From an uncultured Sphingobium sp. (lineage in GTDB: Bacteria > Pseudomonadota > Alphaproteobacteria > Sphingomonadales > Sphingomonadaceae), in the NCBI GenBank assembly GCA_946885845.1, contig CAMPHJ010000013.1:1-50472 (forward strand): 50,472 nt of DNA. The letters are read 5' to 3'. Of the stretch, positions 34,834 to 43,697 are shown one piece after another. Made by a program: the position numbers and the translations under genes. The number at the start of each line of letters is the position of its first letter. The first letter of the stretch is position 1. Below the pieces are notes generated by a model, which saw only the letters and a program-made list of their open reading frames with translations, made no database searches and was not told the DNA's origin.

Positions 34834-35069
34834 GCTCTAACCCTTCCAATCATCAACATACTGAAATACCGTGTTTAATCTTCTATTTTGGAAGCCTTGG
34901 AAGGGTTGGAATAGATAACGTATATTTTCACTCATGCATGCGCCCGCGCCTGCGCGCACATGCGATGGCAATATGTCGTCATCCCTTCCATCCCTTCCAA
35001 AGGCGCAGAAACCCGCCGCTTTCTCCTTCCGCCAACCCTTCCGCAACCCTTCCACTTTGGAAGCCTTGG
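34810..35069. repeat. CCCTTCC iteron-like cluster with a 14-bp direct repeat
   Basis: CCCTTCC occurs at 34810, 34841, 34983, 34992, 35036 and 35047, with a near copy at 35024 and an inverted copy at 34899. TTTGGAAGCCTTGG occurs at 34887-34900 and again at 35056-35069. The sequence between 34840 and 34940 is AT-rich compared with its surroundings. The gap 34834-35086, just downstream of the primase gene, has no gene I can support. A replication origin or regulator-binding region is possible. Confidence 0.6.
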
Positions 35070-35086
35070 CGTCGGTCAAACCGCCG

Positions 35087-38000
35087 TCAGAAGTCCGGCA
35101 CCCAATCCTCCGGCAGGTCGGGCGGAGGCTCGCCCGATCCGGCATGCGGCTCGTCAGGCGCTTCAAGGGGCACGTCGCGCACCCGCCCATGCTCATCGAC
35201 AAAGTCATTCACCTCGCGCACCAGGCGCATGCCGAGCCACTGGACGCCGTTGCTGGTTTTCTTCACGAAGCCCTTGTCCAGCATCGCCTTGCTGAACCCG
35301 ACAGGCGTCCACTCCTTCTCCCCAGCGGCCTTGCACCATGCCTGGAAGACTTCGTAGAGCCGCGACGATTGCACACGGCCCTGCGGATCCTGCGCAGTGC
35401 AGAGCTTCAGGAATCGGGCAAGCGGGTCGCTATCCTCACGATATTGCGCCGTCGCCTCCCGCACCGCGTCTGGCTCGATCAGCCCGTTGGCGAGCCAGTC
35501 CAGCAGCCCGCGCACAATATGGTTGAGCACGCCCGCAGCCTCAGCCCGCAACTTCATCGGCAGCTGCTCGTCGCGGTCACCGTCGGCGACATGCGCGTTC
35601 CACGGCACCAGCTTCATGCGCCGCCAGATCCCCTCATCAGTGCCGGGGATGGATGGCTTGTAATTGCCGCCGATATGCAGCTTGAACAGGGGCAGCAGGT
35701 CGAAGAAGCCGCGGTGCAGCGCGCGCACGGCCATCGGCTCTCCACCCGTCGCTGCCTTAATCAGCGCTTCATTGAGCTTCGCGCCGCGCTCCGGCTCCGA
35801 TGCGCGCAACAGGCGCACACCGCCAAGCCGCGCCAGATCGGGCGAAGCCGCGTCGCCCCGCTTCTTGATGCCCTGGTCAAGGAAGGTCTCGATCCCGATC
35901 GTGCCGGCATAGTCGCCCAACACATGCGCCCACAGATCCATCGCCGTCGATTTGCCGTTTGCGCCCAGACCATAGTGGAACCACAGCTTCTGTTCGCCGG
36001 TGTCGCCCGTCGAGGTGTAGCCGATGACCTGGTGCAGGTAGCGCCGCATGCCATCATCGGGATGCGCCCACGCGAAGAAATCATCATAGATCGGCGACAC
36101 GCCGTCAGGATCGAACGCCACCGGAGCCAGCTTGGTATTGAGATCCTCGCGCCGATGCGGCTCCAGCGCGAACCGCGCCCGGCGCCGACCTTCGTTGTCC
36201 CTGAATCGCTCGAAGCGGAGCGTGCCGTTCAGCACATTGATGGCGTACGGGTCGCGGTCGAAGGCCTCGATCGGCACCGTCAGCCACTTCTGCGCCAGCC
36301 TGCCGATCGAGCCGGGCTTACCCGCCTGCTCACTGTCGCGGCCGAACTTCGCCAGGATGGACGACAGCAGGACGTTCGACTTGCCCTTGGGGATGAGCCG
36401 GTCGAGCCCATAGGGATTGAGATCGGGGTCATGGACGCCGGTTTGGCGCACCGCTCGCGCTTCATGCTGCATGGCGCGGATTGTGTCGAAGATCGCCGCC
36501 TGAAGTTCCGATGGTGGCGGTCCATCCTTGTCCTGGTCTAGCACCCGCCAGCGGAGATCATCCCACCCCAGCCATCCTTTGGCAGTAGTGAACCGGAACG
36601 CATCGCCAGCCCGCGCGATCAGCCTTTCGCCAATGCCGAAATCGGTCATGGGGTGCATGGCGCATGCCAGCGTCACTAAGTCGGGCCCGATGTCCCACGC
36701 GCGGTTGATGCCGTCGCCCAGCGCCTTGTCGAGATCGCCGGGCTGAATATCCGGCATCCCCTCGCCCTGTGCCCACAGTGTATCTCTGACCTCGGCTTCG
36801 ACCAGCAGCCCTGCGCCAACCCGCCGCCCGGCCACAAAGGCGAGCCGCAGCAGCGCATCCTTGCTCGCCTCCAAATGCTCCATCCGGCCATCGAACCAGG
36901 CCGCGGCCATCGCCTTCAGCCGCGCCCGCACCGCCTCGGGCTGTTCGGACAGAGCTTCCAGCCTTCCAGACGGAAGGGTTTCGATGTCGCGCGCCCAAGG
37001 CGGCGGCGGCGGGAAGGCAGCATCGTACCGCGCCCGCCAGTCGCTCAGATACTGCGAACGCGTTTCCTCATCGGCGATCGTCGCCGCCATGCCCGCCAGC
37101 CGCTTCCAGATCCCGGCCCTGCCTTCAGGGGTGGACTGGTCGGCCGCATCCGACGCATCGCGCCACAGCGTGTCGGCGATCGACATCGCACCGTCGATCA
37201 GCGCATCGATCGCCTCACGTCCCTCTGCCCGCACCAGGTCGTCCGGGTCGGAACCCTGCGGAAGGGTGGCGATCGACAACGTCCGGCCTGGGCCGACCAG
37301 GGGAAGCGCCCGTTCGCAGGCCCGCAGCGCCGCCTTGCGCCCCGCATCGTCGCCGTCCATCAGCAGCACCGGCCGCTCGCTCACCCGCCAGGCGCGCTCC
37401 AACTGCTGCGGCGTGACCGCGGTGCCCATCGGCGCGACCACTTCCTCGATGCCGGCCTGGTCCAGCGCGATGACATCGAAATAGCCCTCGACAACGATCA
37501 GCCGCCGCGCCGATCGCGCTGCCGGCGATGCGCGATGCAGGTTGAACAGCGTCGCGCCCTTGTCGAAGCTGGCGCCCTCGCTGTTCACATATTTGGGCTC
37601 TTGCCCTTCGCGGGTTGCCCGGCCGCCGAAAGCGACCACCCGCCCGCGGGCGTCCTGGATCGGCACCATGATCCGCCCACGGAAGCGATCGCGGAAACCA
37701 TCCTGTGTGTCGATCAGCAGCCCGGCATCGACCAGCTGCGCCGGCGCGATGCCGCTCGATCCGATCGAACGCTGCCCGGGCGCATAGCCCAGGCCGAATT
37801 TCCCGATCGATACGCTGGAGATGCCGCGCGCCTCCAGCTGCGCCCGCGCGCGTGCCTCACCGTGCAGCTGCTGCTGGTACCAGGACGCGGCGCCACCCAT
37901 CACGTCGCTGACCGCCGCGCGCCGCCTTTCCCGCTCATCCTGTTCGGGCGTCCGCGCGGGCATCTCCATCCCGGCCGCTTCCGCCAGCTGCTTCACCGCA

Positions 38001-38245
38001 TCAATGAAGTCCATGCCTTCATGATCGGTCAGCCAGCGCAGCGCGTCGCCATGCGCGCCGCAGCCGAAGCAATGATAGAATTCCTTGTCGTCATTGACGG
38101 TGAAGCTGGGCGTTTTCTCGCTGTGGAACGGGCAGCAGCCTTTATGTTCCTTGCCCTTTTTCTCCAGCTTGACCTTCTGCCCGATCAGGGCAGAGAGCGG
38201 CGTCCGGGCGCGGATTTGGTCTAGGAATGAAGTTGGTAGAGACAC
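35087..38245 (-). CDS. Primase-helicase fusion: DnaG-type primase plus SF3 (P4/D5) helicase
   Basis: The 1052-residue protein combines two replication enzymes. Residues 1-70 hold a CHC2 zinc finger (CCPFH at 37-41, CFGC at 59-62). A DnaG catalytic core with TOPRIM follows (VVEGYFDVIALD near 250, LLMDGDDAG near 292). After a linker comes a phage P4/D5-type helicase with Walker A GLGANGKST (about 757-765) and a C-terminal winged-helix-like part. It would load at the origin, unwind and prime. The C terminus is Pro/Glu-rich. An iteron-like cluster lies just downstream. Confidence 0.93.
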   Translation of the reverse strand: MSLPTSFLDQIRARTPLSALIGQKVKLEKKGKEHKGCCPFHSEKTPSFTVNDDKEFYHCFGCGAHGDALRWLTDHEGMDFIDAVKQLAEAAGMEMPARTPEQDERERRRAAVSDVMGGAASWYQQQLHGEARARAQLEARGISSVSIGKFGLGYAPGQRSIGSSGIAPAQLVDAGLLIDTQDGFRDRFRGRIMVPIQDARGRVVAFGGRATREGQEPKYVNSEGASFDKGATLFNLHRASPAARSARRLIVVEGYFDVIALDQAGIEEVVAPMGTAVTPQQLERAWRVSERPVLLMDGDDAGRKAALRACERALPLVGPGRTLSIATLPQGSDPDDLVRAEGREAIDALIDGAMSIADTLWRDASDAADQSTPEGRAGIWKRLAGMAATIADEETRSQYLSDWRARYDAAFPPPPPWARDIETLPSGRLEALSEQPEAVRARLKAMAAAWFDGRMEHLEASKDALLRLAFVAGRRVGAGLLVEAEVRDTLWAQGEGMPDIQPGDLDKALGDGINRAWDIGPDLVTLACAMHPMTDFGIGERLIARAGDAFRFTTAKGWLGWDDLRWRVLDQDKDGPPPSELQAAIFDTIRAMQHEARAVRQTGVHDPDLNPYGLDRLIPKGKSNVLLSSILAKFGRDSEQAGKPGSIGRLAQKWLTVPIEAFDRDPYAINVLNGTLRFERFRDNEGRRRARFALEPHRREDLNTKLAPVAFDPDGVSPIYDDFFAWAHPDDGMRRYLHQVIGYTSTGDTGEQKLWFHYGLGANGKSTAMDLWAHVLGDYAGTIGIETFLDQGIKKRGDAASPDLARLGGVRLLRASEPERGAKLNEALIKAATGGEPMAVRALHRGFFDLLPLFKLHIGGNYKPSIPGTDEGIWRRMKLVPWNAHVADGDRDEQLPMKLRAEAAGVLNHIVRGLLDWLANGLIEPDAVREATAQYREDSDPLARFLKLCTAQDPQGRVQSSRLYEVFQAWCKAAGEKEWTPVGFSKAMLDKGFVKKTSNGVQWLGMRLVREVNDFVDEHGRVRDVPLEAPDEPHAGSGEPPPDLPEDWVPDF

Positions 38246-38371
38246 AGAAACCCACCCCGAAAATCAGGCTATGAAGATGCAGTTTGGTCCGGGCGGCTCT
38301 CGCCTTTGGGTCGGTAGACCGGGCACCATGCCCGACCCTCCATGCGCCCCGGTGCGCAGAAGCCGCTAAGG

Positions 38372-39040
38372 TCAGTCGGGATCTGGATCAGCCTGCGCGA
38401 GCAAATCCGGCGCGCGAACCGGCGTCAGGACATCGTAAATGCACTGGCGATCGATCGCGTCGTCATCCCAAACGCACCAGATGGCTTCCATCGTCGGCGC
38501 GCCCTTGCCCAGGAAATCAGGCCGCCAGTTCAGCGCCCAGATCCGCTGCGGCTGCCGCTGGCGCCAGAGGCCGGTGCGCGTCTGCGCGTGCCAGAAACTC
38601 GACTTCAGCAGCATGGCGACATAGGTGCAGCGAAGATCCACCAGCAGATGCCGGATCATCTCTTCCGCCAGTGCGAATGGCGGGTTCGTTATCACCACGT
38701 TTGAAGCCGCCTTGCGGCAGAGCAGCAAATCCTGTTGCGCCACCTGGTTCGCGGGATCCCCGACCAGATCGCTTGCGACGGTCGTAAAGCCTGCTGCCTG
38801 CAATTCGCGCGCGATCGCTCCACCCCGGCCGCACGGCTCCCATATCCGGTCACCGTCCTCGCACCAGGCTGCCAGCGCCTCCCGTTCGGCGGCGATGAAC
38901 GCGCGCGTCACCAACGCCGGCGTCGGATAATAGTCATTGCCCTGCCGATCGACCTTCGCGCCGCCGCCACTCATCATGCGGCCGAGGCCCCGGGGCGCAG
39001 GTGCGGCGATCGGCGATTCGGGAAAGAGCGCGTCTGCCAT
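38372..39040 (-). CDS. Phage DNA methyltransferase (NPPF motif)
   Basis: The 222-residue protein has YYPTPALVTRAF, motif I-like IWEPCGRGGAIARELQAAG and catalytic NPPF (NVVITNPPFALAEEM). This is the arrangement of N6-adenine methyltransferases in phages. No restriction partner is nearby, so it is an orphan enzyme that may protect phage DNA or mark it. It overlaps no neighbour but lies 2 bases from the clamp gene. Target sequence unknown. Confidence 0.85.
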   Translation of the reverse strand: MADALFPESPIAAPAPRGLGRMMSGGGAKVDRQGNDYYPTPALVTRAFIAAEREALAAWCEDGDRIWEPCGRGGAIARELQAAGFTTVASDLVGDPANQVAQQDLLLCRKAASNVVITNPPFALAEEMIRHLLVDLRCTYVAMLLKSSFWHAQTRTGLWRQRQPQRIWALNWRPDFLGKGAPTMEAIWCVWDDDAIDRQCIYDVLTPVRAPDLLAQADPDPD

Positions 39041-39042
39041 CG

Positions 39043-40167
39043 TCAGACCCTCAACGGCATGAGGACATACAGCCGGGCGGCATCATCGCTGGTCTGCCAG
39101 AGCGAGGGCAAGGCAGCGTTCGCCAGCTTCACCCGCGCGCGCTCTTCGCCCATGCCCTTCAGGTGCTTCAGCACATCGAGCAGATAGCTGCCGTTGAAAC
39201 CGATGCGCAGCGGTTCGCCCTCATATTCGCAGGGCACTTCCTCGCTCGCCGTGCCATTTTCGGGGCTGACGACCTCCAGTGTCACCGCCTGGGCGGCGAA
39301 GTTGAACGCGATCGCCTTCGTCTTGTCGCTGCTGATCGTCAGCACCCGCTCTACCGCCTCGGCCAGCGGTCCCGGCTCGAACCAGCAGTCCAGCCGGTTG
39401 TCGGCGGGAATGACGCGCGTGTAATCGGGGAACGTCCCTTCGATCAGCTTGCCCGTCAGCACCGTCTTGCAGACCTCGAAGCGAAACTTGGTCGTGCTGA
39501 CCGCCACATCGACCATGCCACCCTCTTCATCGAGCAGCTGGGCGAGGGCCGCGACCGCCTTGCGGGGAATGATGATGTCGGGCATGCTATCGGCACCATC
39601 GGCGACGTCACAATGGAAGCGGGCCAGGCGGTGCCCATCGGTCGCGGCAGCGAACTGGCATTCCGACCCGTCGGGCACATGCAGGAAAATGCCGCCCAGA
39701 TAATAGCGGGTCTCTTCCGTCGAAATCGCGAAACGCACGCTCTCGATCATCTGCACCAGCTGCGTTCCGTCCTGCTCCCACTGCGCATCCCAATCGCGCG
39801 CGGCCAGCACCGGGAAATCATCGGCGGGCAACGTCGGCAGCTTGAACCGGGCGCGCCCGCATTTGATCGTGATGCCGGTGTTGCCATCGGCTTCGATCCT
39901 GGCGATGCCCTCCGGCGGCAACTTGCCTGCGATCTTTTCCAGCGTGGCGGAATCGACGCAGAAATTCATGGCTTTGTTGGCCCCGGCATCCTCCAGGTCG
40001 ACCGTCTTTTCGACCATGATCTCCAGGTCGGTGCCCGTCAGGAACATCTGGCCCGGCGTCGATCGCACCAGCACCATCGCGCAGATCGGCACGGTCGTCC
40101 GCTTTTCGACCACCGCATTCACCGCTTTCAGCGCGGCACGCAGCACTTTCACATTGACGTTGATCAT
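39043..40167 (-). CDS. Phage-encoded DNA polymerase III beta sliding clamp
   Basis: The 374-residue protein has three repeats of the DnaN fold: MINVNVKVLRAALKAVNAVV, FFKLPTLPADDFPVL-type segment (ARFKLPTLPADDFPVL), FAAATDGHRLARF, GTFPDYTRVIPADNRL and the usual C-terminal MPLRV ending. It keeps the full length of bacterial DnaN. The start at 40167 overlaps the 52-residue gene as ATGA. The phage could use it to recruit or redirect the host polymerase at its own forks. Confidence 0.92.
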   Translation of the reverse strand: MINVNVKVLRAALKAVNAVVEKRTTVPICAMVLVRSTPGQMFLTGTDLEIMVEKTVDLEDAGANKAMNFCVDSATLEKIAGKLPPEGIARIEADGNTGITIKCGRARFKLPTLPADDFPVLAARDWDAQWEQDGTQLVQMIESVRFAISTEETRYYLGGIFLHVPDGSECQFAAATDGHRLARFHCDVADGADSMPDIIIPRKAVAALAQLLDEEGGMVDVAVSTTKFRFEVCKTVLTGKLIEGTFPDYTRVIPADNRLDCWFEPGPLAEAVERVLTISSDKTKAIAFNFAAQAVTLEVVSPENGTASEEVPCEYEGEPLRIGFNGSYLLDVLKHLKGMGEERARVKLANAALPSLWQTSDDAARLYVLMPLRV

Positions 40168-40322
40168 GCCGGTCGGTCCTTCCGATAAAAGACGATTTCC
40201 AACAGGAACGAACCCCATTCGATCAGGAGACCACACCCCACGAACCCTTCCGGATTCTCATCGGCATCGATGCCAGATGCGGCATGATCCACGATCGCGA
40301 AGCGAGGGAAGAAGCGGATCAT
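40164..40322 (-). CDS. 52-residue hypothetical protein
   Basis: This short frame reads MIRFFPRFAIVDHAASGIDA and ends FYRKDRPA. It fills the gap between the gene at 40327 and the clamp gene, and its stop overlaps the clamp ATG as ATGA, which supports translation coupling. No function can be assigned. Confidence 0.62.
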   Translation of the reverse strand: MIRFFPRFAIVDHAASGIDADENPEGFVGCGLLIEWGSFLLEIVFYRKDRPA

Positions 40323-40326
40323 CGGC

Positions 40327-40770
40327 TCAATCCTCCGCCGCGAGCATCGGCTCGCTGGCCTTGAAGGATGCCATCGGCGGCTTGCCGCGCTCGGCGGGCA
40401 GCAGTTCGGCCGACGCAGCGAATGGAGGAAATTCGAGAGCGAACAGCCCGGCCGCGCTGGCCTCGTTGATCGTCACCATATAGCCGCCACCCTTGCCTTT
40501 TTTGGCACGGAAGCAATCGGCGGCATTGTCCACGCTCAGCGCGACATGACCGGCGAACTTGCCCCCCCCCAGCGACAGCCGAAGGCCAGCCTGCTCACCC
40601 ACCATGCAAAGCGCCTTCGCCAGCTGCGGGCCGATCCCGACCTTGATATAGCGGGCCTTGCGCCCGCCCTTCATCCCGACCCTGCGGGCGGCGATGCTTA
40701 CGCCCATGGTGGGCACCTTCTCGGCCGACGGCGGCGTCGGCTTCACGTTGCTGATTGGTTCCCAGCTCAT
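40327..40770 (-). CDS. Hypothetical early-region protein with G9 tract
   Basis: The 147-residue protein (MSWEPISNVKPTPPSAEKVP...) has a central part with SIAARRVGMKGGRKARYIKV and HVALSVDNAADCFRAKKGKG, and a Pro/Ala-rich end. Its coding strand holds a run of nine G (40562-40570) within LGGGK, where slippage would shift the frame. The ATG overlaps the ParB-like gene stop as ATGA. No family recognised. Confidence 0.7.
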   Translation of the reverse strand: MSWEPISNVKPTPPSAEKVPTMGVSIAARRVGMKGGRKARYIKVGIGPQLAKALCMVGEQAGLRLSLGGGKFAGHVALSVDNAADCFRAKKGKGGGYMVTINEASAAGLFALEFPPFAASAELLPAERGKPPMASFKASEPMLAAED

Positions 40771-42530
40771 GCCGCTTCCTCCTCTGCTTCAGAAACATTG
40801 TCGCCATGGGGATTGTCGGCCCAGGCTTCGATCGACGGCCAGATCAGGCCGATCGCATCTGCACCTTCGAGCAATTCCTCCAGATCATCGTAGAGGGAGC
40901 ACTCTTCGGCCTCCGGCGTGTCTTCCTGCTCATCGCCATAGGTGCCATCGGTCCACCGGAAGTGCGCGACGCCATCGACCTGGATGACGACGGGCGCGGG
41001 ATCCATCGCCAGCATTTCCGCGCGGCGGGCGGCCAGCGCTTCAGCGGCTTCTGCCTTCGCCCGCTCCTCCGCTTCGCGGCGAGCAGCCTTCTCCGCCTCC
41101 TGCAGCAGATATTCCTTCTCGGCCTCTTCCAGCCGCGCATCGATCTCATCCGGCGTGACCAGGATCGACACATCAACGCTGTAGCACTCGCCAAGGCCAT
41201 CCTGTTTCATCAGCGAACCAAGGCGCGGCTGCTGCGATTTCCACCAAAGCCGCCCCTCGGTGCGTTCCTTGTGATGGTCTCGCGCGACCAGCCATGCCGC
41301 GACCGATCGGATCGAAGCCGCGCGCCGCTCGGCTGCCCACTCTGCCTCCGTCTTGCGCGGAGCCTCCTGCCGGGCCGGTATGATGTCAGCCAGTCGCGCA
41401 CCGGGCACGAAGAACTGCTCGTGCACAATCAGCTTGCCGTTATATTCGACGCCGTAGATTCCGACGATATCGATGCCTTTGGCAACGGCCTGGTCGCGGA
41501 GTTCGGGATAGCTCGGAAGATCCTGGCGATAATAGGGGCGCTCAACCAGCGCATAGCCTTTCGGCGCTGTCGGAAACCGGCCGATCCTCAGACCCGGGCA
41601 GGGCAGCAGATCGCTGGTCGTCGGATGCGAATCCTTAGCGTCGGCCAACAGGCGCACTTGCTGGAAGTGGGCGCGGTCAGCGGCCACTGTTGCGACAATG
41701 TCCGGGTCGATCAGCTTGCGACCGCTATAGCCCTCGGCATCGCCGAACAGATCATCCTCGTATCGACCGCCCTTTTTCTCATAATCCCTGGCGCCGACGA
41801 ATTTGAACAGCGCATCCCCCGTCGTCATCTGCGCGTTTACGATCGCCGACCGGATGCTCTGGACACCATGGCCCCATGGCTTCTTCGCCTCCGCGTTGAA
41901 GATCTTCAGCTGAAGCTTCAGGTCCTGCGTTCCGGCATAGGCGATCGCCGCGTCGATCGTCAGCTTGCCCTCACGCATGGTATCGAGGATCTCGGGCGCG
42001 AGGCCGCCCAGCCGCAGCCGCTGCTTCACATAGCGTTCGGAAAAGCCGAACCGCTTGGCGATATCGGCGGGAGATAGCGTGCCGGGCCGCATCAGCTCCA
42101 CGAACGCAGCGAATTCATCTGCCGGGTTCATGTCCCGCCGCGCCAGATTCTCCGACAGCGACAGTTCAATCGCTTCGGCCTGGTCGCGGATCAGCACCGA
42201 CACTTCATAGCCATCGTCCACCACACCGCGCTCGCGCAGCAGCTGCAGCGCCTGCAGGCGGCGACCGCCGCCGATGATGTAAACCGCCGCCGCGTCGATG
42301 TCGGTATCGCCAGCATAGCCGATCAGCGACTGGAGCAGCCCGTGCGCGGCGATATCGTCAGCCAGGCTCTCCACATCGGCCGCCTTGTCCGTGTGGCGCA
42401 CATTTTCAGGCGCACGGACAAGACGGCCAAGCGGCACCGGCTGAATTGCCATTGGTGCGACCCGAAGGCTCACCGGTGCCGTAATCTCTTCAGGAGCCAC
42501 CGCGGGCGCTGCTTTCTTCGCTCTGGCCAT
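40767..42530 (-). CDS. ParB/RepB/Spo0J-family protein
   Basis: The 587-residue protein has a ParB N-terminal domain: VPLGRLVRAPENVRHTDKAA, DDIAAHGLLQSLIGYA, and IIGGGRRLQALQLLRERGVV (nucleotide-binding box, GGGRR in place of GERR). It continues with LSENLARRDMNPADEFAAF and an HTH (SPADIAKRFGFSERYVKQRL). A large C-terminal part follows, with a charged coiled coil at about 460-530. No ParA is encoded nearby, so it may act in replication or gene control rather than partition. Confidence 0.88.
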   Translation of the reverse strand: MARAKKAAPAVAPEEITAPVSLRVAPMAIQPVPLGRLVRAPENVRHTDKAADVESLADDIAAHGLLQSLIGYAGDTDIDAAAVYIIGGGRRLQALQLLRERGVVDDGYEVSVLIRDQAEAIELSLSENLARRDMNPADEFAAFVELMRPGTLSPADIAKRFGFSERYVKQRLRLGGLAPEILDTMREGKLTIDAAIAYAGTQDLKLQLKIFNAEAKKPWGHGVQSIRSAIVNAQMTTGDALFKFVGARDYEKKGGRYEDDLFGDAEGYSGRKLIDPDIVATVAADRAHFQQVRLLADAKDSHPTTSDLLPCPGLRIGRFPTAPKGYALVERPYYRQDLPSYPELRDQAVAKGIDIVGIYGVEYNGKLIVHEQFFVPGARLADIIPARQEAPRKTEAEWAAERRAASIRSVAAWLVARDHHKERTEGRLWWKSQQPRLGSLMKQDGLGECYSVDVSILVTPDEIDARLEEAEKEYLLQEAEKAARREAEERAKAEAAEALAARRAEMLAMDPAPVVIQVDGVAHFRWTDGTYGDEQEDTPEAEECSLYDDLEELLEGADAIGLIWPSIEAWADNPHGDNVSEAEEEAA

Positions 42531-42566
42531 GAAACGTCCTTCTCTCTTGGGCTTGCCGGTTTCGGC

Positions 42567-42827
42567 TTATCGATTGCGGGGATGGGAACATGCGAAGACG
42601 GGGCGATGTGCAGTCGCGCCCGTCTCCGCCATGCCGCCGCCTGTTTGGGGCCTGCTGACGGCGGCAATCTGTTCATGGGTTGCGCGGTCGATTTCGTCGG
42701 CCCATTGCTCGGCCGTGTCGAAACCGACGCCGAATATCTCGGCGAGGTCGGCCAGCATGCAGCGGCCCACTTGATTATAGCGCGCCTCGAAATGGCGGCG
42801 GGTGATGACCATGTCGACGAAGCTCAT
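42567..42827 (-). CDS. Small hypothetical early protein
   Basis: The 86-residue protein (MSFVDMVITRRHFEARYNQV...) contains RCMLADLAEIFGVGFDTAEQWADEID, an HTH-like helix pair. A Gly/Thr-rich tail with His and Cys follows. Its start overlaps the stop of the Cys-rich gene as ATGA. No function can be assigned. Confidence 0.65.
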   Translation of the reverse strand: MSFVDMVITRRHFEARYNQVGRCMLADLAEIFGVGFDTAEQWADEIDRATHEQIAAVSRPQTGGGMAETGATAHRPVFACSHPRNR

Positions 42828-43195
42828 TGACGCGCCTCTACCGCCAGCCGTTCGGCCAGGCTGCGGGTGGCGAGTGCCGCGGCGATTGCGGCGACCAGAT
42901 GTTCAGCTTCCTCTTCGCTGATTTCAGCCATGCCGTCCGCCGTTGCCAACAGCACCTGACGGGCCTCCGGGCGATAGACCGCCATGATCCCGCCGGGGAA
43001 CCGCCACCGCGCACGACGCGGCAGGCCCTGCTGCGCGCGGTAATGCTCCATCGCGCCGCGCCCCACGCACCCTTTGCAGAAATAGGCGGGACCGATTCCC
43101 GGCGCGCGCATCACGTCCCAGCCGGTCGGCAGCGCCGCGTCGGGCATGTCACCGCACATGGTCGTGCATCCGCAACATTGGATCATGTCGCTCAC
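42824..43195 (-). CDS. Cys-rich, probable zinc-binding protein
   Basis: The 123-residue protein begins MSDMIQCCGCTTMCGDM and has CKGCVGRG near residue 40, giving two CxxC-type pairs that could bind one zinc. The rest is an alpha/beta part and a C-terminal helix (EEAEHLVAAIAAALATRSLA). It overlaps both neighbours by ATGA. Unknown early function. Confidence 0.7.
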   Translation of the reverse strand: MSDMIQCCGCTTMCGDMPDAALPTGWDVMRAPGIGPAYFCKGCVGRGAMEHYRAQQGLPRRARWRFPGGIMAVYRPEARQVLLATADGMAEISEEEAEHLVAAIAAALATRSLAERLAVEARQ

Positions 43196-43695
43196 AGCAT
43201 GGCCCTCTTCGTTTGCTTGCCAGTTGCGACGATCGTCACCAGCCGCCGTTCAAGGGGCGACGGCTCTTCGACCACGATCTTTCCTGCCGCGACCAGGCGG
43301 CGCATCCGGTAGCTGGCGGACACCGCACCGGACAGGCCGACACGCCGCGCCAGCTCAGCGTTGGTGGGGCAGGGCTGCCCCTTTTCCGCCGCCGCGATCA
43401 GTAATTTCAGGATCATGCGTTCGGCGGTGTACCGCCCCTTGACCTCCCGCCGCGCATAGCGCCCGCGATGCTCAGGCCCGCGAACCGGCTTCGGATCAGG
43501 CAAGCGCTGGGCGATGAAGCGAAAACCGTTGGTGCCGCGCTTCGAAGTCAGCGCGACAAGGCCCAGCGCATGCAGCGCCCGCACCGCCTCGCCGATCGTC
43601 TTTTCAGGACGATCACCCGTCGAATAGACCACGTCATCACCCGGCGCGGCGCGTGCCACCCAGGAAGCGAACTGATCCGGCTTCATCATCTGCAC
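43192..43695 (-). CDS. Winged-helix DNA-binding protein
   Basis: The 167-residue protein has two possible winged-helix parts, one at the N terminus (TIGEAVRALHALGLVALTSK) and one at the C terminus (NAELARRVGLSGAVSASYRM, then RLVAAGKIVVEEPSPLERR). It is an early gene after the CII-like gene and could control replication or late genes. It is preceded by the CII-like gene after 2 bases. Exact family not known. Confidence 0.72.
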   Translation of the reverse strand: MQMMKPDQFASWVARAAPGDDVVYSTGDRPEKTIGEAVRALHALGLVALTSKRGTNGFRFIAQRLPDPKPVRGPEHRGRYARREVKGRYTAERMILKLLIAAAEKGQPCPTNAELARRVGLSGAVSASYRMRRLVAAGKIVVEEPSPLERRLVTIVATGKQTKRAML

Positions 43696-43697
43696 TC

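Noticed and set aside
34983..35053. CRISPR array
   Set aside because: CCCTTCC copies are short, irregularly spaced and lack equal-length spacers; no cas genes are present anywhere in the window.
34934..36541. 535-residue rightward frame antisense to the primase-helicase
   Set aside because: The opposite strand carries recognisable CHC2, TOPRIM and Walker motifs; the frame is a by-product of high GC.
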